64,000 nucleotides of DNA from positions 806,001 through 870,000 of the forward strand of contig NC_013061.1 in assembly GCF_000023825.1 (NCBI RefSeq), read 5' to 3'. This DNA is from Pedobacter heparinus DSM 2366 (GTDB lineage Bacteria > Bacteroidota > Bacteroidia > Sphingobacteriales > Sphingobacteriaceae). The translations under genes were made by a program, and so were the position numbers. The notes below the pieces were generated by a model. That model did no database searches. It saw nothing but the letters and a program-made list of their open reading frames with translations, and was not told the origin of the DNA. Shown here piece by piece: positions 19,049 to 26,255 of the stretch. Within the stretch, counting starts at the first letter, position 1; each line of letters opens with the position of its first letter.

Positions 19049-20314
19049 ATGTATATAAAATCAATTATCCGAAATTTCCTTTTTCTCCTGCTAGCGGGTG
19101 TGTGCTTTACCTCTTGTGAGAAAATGGACGCCACCTACAAGGATTTCCTGAATGGCGGCGAAATCGTTTACAATGGTAAGCCCGAGCTTTTACAGGTTTT
19201 TTCAGGTAACAAAAGGGTTAAATTAAAATGGTATATCGTATCAGACCCAAAAATAACCTCTGCAAAAATATACTGGAACAATCCGGCGCATATAGAAGGA
19301 GAACCTGTTATTCCGGGTCAAAGACCTGCAGGCCGCGACTCTGTTGTTCTGGCTATACAGCGGGGCAGTGGTACCGATTCAGTGCAAACATTTATTGACA
19401 GGCTGAAAGAAGGAATCTATACCTTTAGTGTTTTCATGTACGACGATAAAGGACATTCTTCAGTTAAATCTGAAGTTATTGGCGATGTATATGGCGATAA
19501 TTATCAGGCATCCATTACCAACAGACCCCTTGATATGCCCCAGCTCAATATTTTAAATGGTAAGAGCGACTTATACATTCCATGGTACGGAGTAGCCCAG
19601 CAGGCAGTAAGGATAGACCTTATTTATACCAATACTGCAGGCCAGGTTAAAACTGTTCAGAAGAAAAAGATTCCCAATCCTGCCGATGCCCGCAGGGGGA
19701 TGATCTGGCTGGACAGGGATACCCTTTTCAACTTTAAGGATGCGCCAGGCGCAAAAGTAAGATACAGAACTGCTTATTTGCCGGAAGAAACGGCTATCGA
19801 TACTTTTTTTACAGCATATACAGATATAGGTTACAAGTATTATGTACCGCCAACCCCTCCGTCAAAAGATGAAAACCTTGCGTTAAAGAAAAAGGTAACC
19901 ACCAGCAGTGGAACAGGGACTACGCTTACCGATGGAGATCGTACAAATGCAACTGTTTGGCAGCCAAGTAGTTCTGAGCGTGCTGATCTGAACGTCTGGT
20001 TCTATGTCGACCTGGGCTCTGCTGTTGATTTTAATACGGTACAGACTTATTTTATTAAAGATCCGGGTAAGATTACCTATTATGAGGTATTGTATACTGA
20101 AGCCGCAACTATAGCAACGGATACGAAATGGAAAAGAGCTTACATCAAGTTCGGTGCACCTGAAACAGAAGATATATTTGTTTCCACAAATGCAGATAAT
20201 ACAGCGCTTGTTAACCTGAAAGGCCGGTTTATAAAAATCAATATTGGTTTAAGAGATGAGGCCACAAATATTAACGTCTCTGAAATTGAAGTTTATAAGA
20301 AAGATAAACTATAA
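19049..20314 (+). CDS. DUF4998-type lipoprotein with discoidin-like C-terminus
   Basis: A 421-residue lipoprotein with lipobox FTSC (Cys23) and the opening MDATYKDFLNGGEIVYNGKPE seen in DUF4998 proteins. Two fibronectin-like modules follow (about 45-150 and 155-265), then a proline-rich linker (PPTPPSKDENL) and a discoidin/F5-8 type C domain (about 276-420; starts NLALKKKVTTSSG, ends INVSEIEVYKK). Such proteins act as surface glycan-binding partners of SusCD. Its N-terminal two thirds are clearly paralogous to the next gene (shared YDDKGHSSVKSE / YNNKGNKSQGTS, GDVYGDNYQAS / GQVYGDKYEAS and YLPEETAIDTFFTAY / YLPQTSAIDTFHTAY), while the C-termini differ. Confidence 0.85.
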   Translation: MYIKSIIRNFLFLLLAGVCFTSCEKMDATYKDFLNGGEIVYNGKPELLQVFSGNKRVKLKWYIVSDPKITSAKIYWNNPAHIEGEPVIPGQRPAGRDSVVLAIQRGSGTDSVQTFIDRLKEGIYTFSVFMYDDKGHSSVKSEVIGDVYGDNYQASITNRPLDMPQLNILNGKSDLYIPWYGVAQQAVRIDLIYTNTAGQVKTVQKKKIPNPADARRGMIWLDRDTLFNFKDAPGAKVRYRTAYLPEETAIDTFFTAYTDIGYKYYVPPTPPSKDENLALKKKVTTSSGTGTTLTDGDRTNATVWQPSSSERADLNVWFYVDLGSAVDFNTVQTYFIKDPGKITYYEVLYTEAATIATDTKWKRAYIKFGAPETEDIFVSTNADNTALVNLKGRFIKINIGLRDEATNINVSEIEVYKKDKL

Positions 20315-20361
20315 TTAACAACCTCAGATTTTGAACGCACCGGAAATACCCGATGCATCAT

Positions 20362-20414
20362 GCTTAATCATTAAGGCCTGTAGGATCACCATCCTATAGG
20401 TCTTAATGCTAAGC
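20362..20414 (+). promoter_or_regulatory. Long intercistronic hairpin in locus 1
   Basis: An 18-bp stem (20369-20386 against 20391-20408) with only two G-T wobbles and a 4-base CACC loop, extended outward by GCTTA / TAAGC across a small bulge. It lies 47 bases past the preceding stop and about 64 before the next gene, with no T-run directly after it. It probably stabilises the upstream mRNA or attenuates the downstream enzyme genes. Confidence 0.7.
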
Positions 20415-20477
20415 TTATGGTTTTCCCCACATCAGCCGGCCTTTTTGTATGGAAAATTCTAATCCTGATTAAAAATT

Positions 20478-21932
20478 ATGAAACTAAAATATTTTTTTCC
20501 AGCCGTACTCCTGTTAATGTTTTTTTTCCTGGTGAGCTGTAAGAAAAAAAAGATTGACCCTATTGATGAGTCAGCCGCTGCAACAATAGGAAATGTTACA
20601 GCACTAAGCATTAACAGTGGAAAATCCCGTGTAAAATTAAGCTGGAAACAACCCGCTGCATCTGCTAATGTCAGCATCGCTAAATACCGCGTATTCTGGA
20701 ACAATAATACCGATTCTCTTGAACTGCCGGCACCTGCCCCAACAGAAAATGTAACAACTATAATCAATAACCTGACCGAAGGAAATTATAGTTTTTTTGT
20801 ATATGCCTACAATAACAAGGGTAATAAATCACAAGGCACATCTGTGAGCGGACAGGTTTATGGTGACAAGTATGAAGCGTCATTGGTAAACCGGCCTGTA
20901 GACCAGGTAGCTCATACTGCGACAAATGGTGCAGCAATCATCAGCTGGAAAAATGCAGCAGCAGGAGCTGTTCATACAGAAGTTACCTTCACTGACAGTC
21001 AGGGCGCCAACCATAAAGTAAATGTTTTACCAACAACAGCCAGTACTACACTAACAGCGTATAAAACTGGCAGCGCTTTCTCATTCAGAACAGCATACCT
21101 GCCACAAACATCTGCTATTGATACATTTCATACTGCTTACAGCACTATGGTCGTAAATCTTGCAGGGCAGGTTGAAGAAGATAAATATGCCTCAATGATT
21201 AACCTGGAGGCAGATGGCCCTGGTGATACTTACGGACTTATAAACCGGATATTAGGTGGTACAGCTTATGAAGTGCCTGATTGTGGACACCCGGTTCCAC
21301 ACATTACAGAAGAATTTGAGAATGGGCTAAATAAAAATGTATTTGCTTTTTTTGCCCATGTAGCCCTTGATGACGACCGTTGTGGTGCTACTGACAGGCA
21401 AAGAACAGAAATTAAAACATATGGGTCTTCTCCATCAGCCGGAAAGGCATTTAACGGTGATGAAATGATCTTTAAATGGAAGTTTAAACTGGATGCAGCT
21501 TTTCAGTCCTCATCTGGTTTTACACATATACATCAAATCAAGGCCGGGGATGGTACCAATGAAGATTCTCCGTTAATTACCATTACACCACGTTATGGCA
21601 GTCCGGATAAACTGGAAATCATTCATACCGGCAATACTGATGCTACTACGCTTGGCAAGGTTAAAATAGTTGACCTTGCACCATTCAAAGGGAATTGGAT
21701 TGAAGCTACAGAAAAAATAAAATTTGGTACACATGGTACTTATGAGCTGGTATTGAAGAAAGTAAGTGATGGATCGGTATTGTTATCGTATGCTATAAGC
21801 GATATGGATCTGTGGCGTACAGCGGCTACATTTTGCCGTCCGAAATGGGGTATATACCGCAGTTTAAGTAATGCGGTTCGGTTGAGGGATGAAAAAGTCC
21901 TTTTTGCGGATTTTGCAATTGGAAAAAAGTAA
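20478..21932 (+). CDS. DUF4998-like lipoprotein fused to a lyase-like jelly-roll domain
   Basis: A 484-residue lipoprotein (lipobox LVSC, Cys21). Residues about 35-230 repeat the two fibronectin-like modules of the preceding gene. Residues about 240-484 form a different domain that looks like a concanavalin-type jelly roll of the heparin-lyase-I/PL20-like kind. It has a basic-acidic strand DRQRTEIKTY (306-315), THIHQIKAG (349-357), LITITPRYG (366-374) and a C-terminal RPKWGIYRS strand (454-462). These echo the RTEL, QIK and GIYR motifs of alginate, glucuronan and heparin lyases, but I cannot assign a family number. The enzyme would be surface-anchored and could make the first cut in the polymer. 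The function is inferred. Confidence 0.7.
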   Translation: MKLKYFFPAVLLLMFFFLVSCKKKKIDPIDESAAATIGNVTALSINSGKSRVKLSWKQPAASANVSIAKYRVFWNNNTDSLELPAPAPTENVTTIINNLTEGNYSFFVYAYNNKGNKSQGTSVSGQVYGDKYEASLVNRPVDQVAHTATNGAAIISWKNAAAGAVHTEVTFTDSQGANHKVNVLPTTASTTLTAYKTGSAFSFRTAYLPQTSAIDTFHTAYSTMVVNLAGQVEEDKYASMINLEADGPGDTYGLINRILGGTAYEVPDCGHPVPHITEEFENGLNKNVFAFFAHVALDDDRCGATDRQRTEIKTYGSSPSAGKAFNGDEMIFKWKFKLDAAFQSSSGFTHIHQIKAGDGTNEDSPLITITPRYGSPDKLEIIHTGNTDATTLGKVKIVDLAPFKGNWIEATEKIKFGTHGTYELVLKKVSDGSVLLSYAISDMDLWRTAATFCRPKWGIYRSLSNAVRLRDEKVLFADFAIGKK

Positions 21933-21973
21933 AAAGAAATTGTTGATGTTGAAAAATCAAAGGGGTTAGAAGA

Positions 21974-23572
21974 ATGAATTGTGTTAAATCAGGTATGAAA
22001 AAATTAATCGGGTTGTTATGGGTATCCCCCTGGTATAAATGTTTTGCAGGTATACCCATATTTTTACTTTGTGCATTAAGTGCAACAAATTTATGGGCGC
22101 AAACAAATTCAACATTTATTTTAACACCGGCAGCCAAACCGGAACCCCGTATCAACGGCCCCAGAGTATTTGGTGTCCGGCCCAATCATCCCATCTTGTT
22201 TACCATTCCGGCATCAGGCAACAGGCCCATGCAGTTCTCTGCTAAACCCCTGCCCAAAGGTGTAAAGGTAGATGCTAAAACCGGGCGCATTTCAGGATCA
22301 GTTGCCAAACCGGGTACTTATACCCTCAACATCGAAGCTTCCAATTCTCTGGGTAAAGCCAGCCGGGAATTCAAAATAATAGTAGGAGAAGAAGTGGCGC
22401 TTACGCCGCCAATGGGCTGGAACCATTACAACATCTATGGCACCAGGATTACCCAGGAACAAGTATTGACGCAGGCAAAAGCCATGGCCAGTACCGGTCT
22501 GATCAATTATGGATGGTCGTATATGAACATTGATGATGGCTGGCAGGGCAAACGTGGTGGTAAACATCATGCCATTCTTCCGGATAGCAGCCGGTTTCCG
22601 GATATGCAGCAACTGGTGGATGAGGTTCATGGTCTTGGCCTTAAAATTGGCACCTATTCTACCCCCTGGGTAGAGTCTTACGGTCACCGTACAGGTGGTT
22701 CGGCCATGAATGCCGAAGGAACATTTGAACGCACTAAAGAGAACATCCCCAGAAATAAAAAGCAGCTGCCTTATGCAATCGGGACCTATCATTTCTGGGA
22801 TAATGATGCCAGACAATTTGCAGAATGGGGCTTTGATTACCTGAAGTACGACTGGAACCCTATAGAGTTAAACGAAACAAAGGCCATGTATGATGCACTC
22901 AGGAACAGTGGCCGCGACCTGGTTTACAGTTTATCCAACAGTACCCCCTTTGAAACCATTGCTGATCTGTCACAGGTATCAAATGCATGGCGTACGGGTG
23001 GCGACATTAAAGACAACTGGAAAAGTTTAAAAAGCAGGATTTTTACACAGGACAAATGGGCAAAGTTTGCCCGGCCGGGTCACTGGAACGATCCGGATAT
23101 GATGATATTGGGGGTGGTAGGCTGGAACTCGGCAGAAAAATGGCCCTCCAAACTAAGTTCCGATGAGCAATATACTCACATGACGGCCTGGTGCCTGATG
23201 TCGGTACCCCTGTTGCTGGGGAACGACATTTCAAAACTGGACAACTTTACCTTAAGCCTGCTCACAAACGATGAAGTGAATGCTGTAAACCAGGATCCAT
23301 TGGGTAAACAGGCCATTGTAATTGCCAAAGAAGGGGATATTGGCGTAATGGCAAAAGATATGGAAGACGGGAGCAAGGCTGCAGGTCTGTTTAACCTGGC
23401 TGACGATGGAAGTCAGCAGCTAACCCTAAAATGGTCTGATCTGGGTATCAAAGGTAAATATAAGCTGCGCGACCTGTGGCGCCAACAAGATCTTGGAATT
23501 TTTGAAAATGAATTTAAAACTGAAGTAGCACAACATGGAGTGGTTATGCTACGCTTGTTTCCTGTTAAATAA
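21974..23572 (+). CDS. GH27 alpha-galactosidase with N-terminal Ig-like domain
   Basis: A 532-residue secreted glycoside hydrolase. The signal peptide ends near LWAQ (about 43). A putative immunoglobulin-like He_PIG module covers about 55-135, followed by the GH27 barrel from LTPPMGWNHYNIYG. Catalytic landmarks are present: INYGWSYMNIDDGWQ, the nucleophile Asp293 in DYLKYDWNP, and the acid/base Asp in ARPGHWNDPDMM (Asp373-Asp375). The C-terminal beta-sandwich follows (LFNLADDGSQQLTLKWSDLG). It should remove terminal alpha-galactose from oligosaccharides, probably in the periplasm. An alternative ATG at 21995 gives a more usual signal peptide length. It belongs to the susCD-led operon. Confidence 0.93.
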   Translation: MNCVKSGMKKLIGLLWVSPWYKCFAGIPIFLLCALSATNLWAQTNSTFILTPAAKPEPRINGPRVFGVRPNHPILFTIPASGNRPMQFSAKPLPKGVKVDAKTGRISGSVAKPGTYTLNIEASNSLGKASREFKIIVGEEVALTPPMGWNHYNIYGTRITQEQVLTQAKAMASTGLINYGWSYMNIDDGWQGKRGGKHHAILPDSSRFPDMQQLVDEVHGLGLKIGTYSTPWVESYGHRTGGSAMNAEGTFERTKENIPRNKKQLPYAIGTYHFWDNDARQFAEWGFDYLKYDWNPIELNETKAMYDALRNSGRDLVYSLSNSTPFETIADLSQVSNAWRTGGDIKDNWKSLKSRIFTQDKWAKFARPGHWNDPDMMILGVVGWNSAEKWPSKLSSDEQYTHMTAWCLMSVPLLLGNDISKLDNFTLSLLTNDEVNAVNQDPLGKQAIVIAKEGDIGVMAKDMEDGSKAAGLFNLADDGSQQLTLKWSDLGIKGKYKLRDLWRQQDLGIFENEFKTEVAQHGVVMLRLFPVK

Positions 23573-23574
23573 TT

Positions 23575-24048
23575 ATGATGAAAAAATTGTTGCTAATCGC
23601 ATTTATGGCAGTAGCTGTTATTGGATGCAAAAAAGATAATTCCCAGGTGGTAAAAATGAACAACAACCTGATGGGCAAATGGTCTGTGTTGTCAAACAAG
23701 ATCATTTACTATGATCAGTCTGGCCAGAAAGAATATGAAGAGGTACTGGAAAGTACCAGTATAGCAGAGCAGCTCAGTTTTATGAAAGAGCTGAAAGCCA
23801 GAGTGGTTACCCGTAGTGCTGAGGTTTTGGATACCAGGTATAACCTTGTGGAAGAGAACAATGTCATCTATATTGAACTATATGATGCAGCAATTTTTGA
23901 TGCCCATATCTGGAAGATAGCTGCTGCAACCGCTACTGAGATGACCTGGACTGCGGGTTTCACAAACATCAAATATGAAGACAAGGATACGGGTGAAATT
24001 ATAGAAGCACCAAAAGCTACACTTACATTAGAATTTAACAAACAATGA
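23575..24048 (+). CDS. Small lipocalin-like lipoprotein
   Basis: A 157-residue lipoprotein (lipobox AVIGC, Cys18). Two adjacent ATGs at 23575 and 23578 are both possible starts. After the signal comes NLMGKWSVLSNKIIYYDQSGQ, an opening typical of lipocalin-like Bacteroidota lipoproteins (a GKW strand followed by beta strands). I do not recognise a specific family and no catalytic residues stand out. It begins 2 bases after the alpha-galactosidase and overlaps the next gene by 4 bases (ATGA), so it is translated as part of the same operon. It may bind a ligand or a partner enzyme of this locus. Confidence 0.7.
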   Translation: MMKKLLLIAFMAVAVIGCKKDNSQVVKMNNNLMGKWSVLSNKIIYYDQSGQKEYEEVLESTSIAEQLSFMKELKARVVTRSAEVLDTRYNLVEENNVIYIELYDAAIFDAHIWKIAAATATEMTWTAGFTNIKYEDKDTGEIIEAPKATLTLEFNKQ

Positions 24049-25724
24049 TCAATCAGGAATCATCAGACCAGCTTTCGCGCCGCGCCTGGCTGGGCAAAGT
24101 TTCTGTTCCGGCCTTAGCACTTGGGGGAGCAGCGATGATCAGTGCCACAATGCCGCAGGAAATACCTAAACAGGATATTTATAACATCAGGGACTACGGA
24201 GCAAAAGGGGATGGGGAAAGCCTGGATACTGTTGCCATACAAGCTGCAATTGATGCCTGTAATGCGGCAGGGGGTGGCACGGTGTTCATTCCCACAGGTG
24301 TATTCTTATCCGGAACCCTGCAGCTTAAATCCAATGTAACCTTTCATTTATCAGCCGGGGGTAAATTACTTGGAAGTCCGAAAAGAGCCCATTATACCGC
24401 AGGCAAAGGTGTGCCGGCAGGAAATGGCAACATCGTTTTTCTGTATGCAGTAAATGCAGAAAGGTTAAGCATTGAGGGTAAAGGTACCATAGACGGGAAC
24501 GGACTGGCATTCTATAACGGAAAAGGCGACAATACCGGGCCCGGACAAAAAGGCATTGATGGCAATTTCGACCGTCCGCATCTCCTCATTTTTTATCAAT
24601 GTACCGAACTCCGTTTACACGATGCCTTTTTACAGGCCAGCGCCTACCACTGTATCCGTTTACTGCAATGTAAACAGGTATATATAGATGGTGTAAGAAT
24701 TTATAACCGTGTAAATAAAAATAACGATGGTTTTCATTTTAGCAGTTGCCAGTACGTACACATTACCAATTGCGATGTACAATGCCAGGATGATGCCTGC
24801 GCTTTGTTTGGCAGTAATAAATTTGTAACCATTACCAATTGCAGTTTTAGTACCCGCTGGTCTATATTTCGTTTTGGCGGTGGCGAATCGCAGAATATTG
24901 CAGTATCCAATTGCCTTATTTACGATACTTATGGCTGCCCGATAAAGATCAGTGCAGGGAGGGCCAGTATAGAAAATTTTAGCTTCTCCAATATCATCAT
25001 GAAAAATGTAACCGGGCCCATCGGGATTGGCTTTAGTGGTACACCCGGCAACATTCAAGGAGGCAGCAATCAGGTTGCCGGCAAGCCCTTTATCCGCAAC
25101 ATTTCGTTTAATGGTATAAGGGCCTCTGTAGTGGCGGCACCTGTCCCTCATCCCGATATCCATTTTGAACTCAACTTTAAAGAAGGAGAAAGAAACTCCT
25201 GCATTACCCTGAATGCTATGGACGATCATTACCTCGAAAACATCAGTTTTACGGATGTGCATGTAACCTATGCCGGGGGTGGTACACTAGCTCAGGCCGG
25301 TAAACACGATGTTCCGAAAATTGCTGCCGAATATTTTGGTGTCTGGGATACGGCGCCGGGAGGTCCCCCCGCCTATGGCTTGTATGCCAGAAATGTAAAG
25401 GGTTTAACCCTGCAAAATGTACGGTTCGAATTTGAGCATAATGACAGTCGGCCCGCTATTGTTTTTGACAATGTACAGGATGCAGCTATCAATGGCTTAA
25501 GTCTACAGGGCAGTACTACTGCGCCATCCCTGTTAAGAATAGTGAATTCAAAAGACCTGCTGTTTACCGCCACCAGGGTGTTAAGCCCTTGTAAGGTGCT
25601 GCTCAGTTTAGAAGGAAAATCCAATGAAGCCATAACCATTGACGGGGGCGAATTCATAAAGGCAATTACAAAAGTAGTTTACAGTGGAGGTGCGAATGAA
25701 AAATCTCTGAAATTAAGAACCTGA
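24045..25724 (+). CDS. GH28-like right-handed beta-helix protein with altered active site
   Basis: A 559-residue protein. The N-terminus carries a twin-arginine-like motif (SRRAWLGKVS, 11-20) before a hydrophobic segment, so Tat export is possible. From DIYNIRDYGAKGDG (about 44) it follows the polygalacturonase/pectate-lyase-3 start, then beta-helix coils. GH28 landmarks are partly kept: NND 226-228 for the usual NTD, and QDD 248-250. However, the region of the GHG histidine reads WSIFRFGGG (272-280) and the RIK triad reads PIK (299-301). It may be a divergent hydrolase, a lyase or a binding protein. It overlaps the preceding gene by 4 bases. It suggests a pectic substrate for the locus. Confidence 0.8.
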   Translation: MINQESSDQLSRRAWLGKVSVPALALGGAAMISATMPQEIPKQDIYNIRDYGAKGDGESLDTVAIQAAIDACNAAGGGTVFIPTGVFLSGTLQLKSNVTFHLSAGGKLLGSPKRAHYTAGKGVPAGNGNIVFLYAVNAERLSIEGKGTIDGNGLAFYNGKGDNTGPGQKGIDGNFDRPHLLIFYQCTELRLHDAFLQASAYHCIRLLQCKQVYIDGVRIYNRVNKNNDGFHFSSCQYVHITNCDVQCQDDACALFGSNKFVTITNCSFSTRWSIFRFGGGESQNIAVSNCLIYDTYGCPIKISAGRASIENFSFSNIIMKNVTGPIGIGFSGTPGNIQGGSNQVAGKPFIRNISFNGIRASVVAAPVPHPDIHFELNFKEGERNSCITLNAMDDHYLENISFTDVHVTYAGGGTLAQAGKHDVPKIAAEYFGVWDTAPGGPPAYGLYARNVKGLTLQNVRFEFEHNDSRPAIVFDNVQDAAINGLSLQGSTTAPSLLRIVNSKDLLFTATRVLSPCKVLLSLEGKSNEAITIDGGEFIKAITKVVYSGGANEKSLKLRT

Positions 25725-25727
25725 AAT

Positions 25728-26255
25728 ATGAAAAGAATAATGCTCCTGGTATTGTTTATGCCGCTTATGGGCCTAAGCCAGATCAAAACGGTCCCGGCAC
25801 CTGTAAAAAAGAACCCCATTAAAAAACAGCTCATGGATTCGGTACTTTTCAAAGGCGTAAACAAGCTCCTGATAGAAAATGATAAGTCCGTTAACCAAAA
25901 CTTATTCCTCCTGCAAACAGCATTGGTAAATAGAGGTTATCAGGTAAGCATTAACCGGAAGTTGTTTAGGATTTCAACAAAAGATTCTATTATAGAAGGC
26001 GGCAGGGCGGCTTATGTTTTCAATGGACAGATCAATGCCAATAGCATTGAATTAAGTGGGAAATACAATTTAAAGGCCGTAACTTCCATATTGGGAGAAA
26101 GCGATCATATTTTTAAATACGACATTGAATATTCGGGTGCAGAAAAGGCACTATCCAAAAAATTATTCGCACTTTTAATGGAAATAGCCAATGACATACA
26201 TGGTAAAAAGATTTATATAGATGAAACAAGGAAAAAACGCGGTACGATTTTTTAA
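25728..26255 (+). CDS. Secreted hypothetical protein
   Basis: A 175-residue protein with a clear signal peptide (MKRIMLLVLFMPLMGLSQ) and a mixed alpha/beta remainder with no recognised domain. A motif such as SINRKLFRISTKDSII and a basic C-terminus (ETRKKRGTIF) are visible. It starts 3 bases after the beta-helix gene and its 3' end overlaps the next gene by 35 bases in a different frame, so all three are likely on one transcript. The base composition matches the neighbours. Function unknown. Confidence 0.65.
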   Translation: MKRIMLLVLFMPLMGLSQIKTVPAPVKKNPIKKQLMDSVLFKGVNKLLIENDKSVNQNLFLLQTALVNRGYQVSINRKLFRISTKDSIIEGGRAAYVFNGQINANSIELSGKYNLKAVTSILGESDHIFKYDIEYSGAEKALSKKLFALLMEIANDIHGKKIYIDETRKKRGTIF

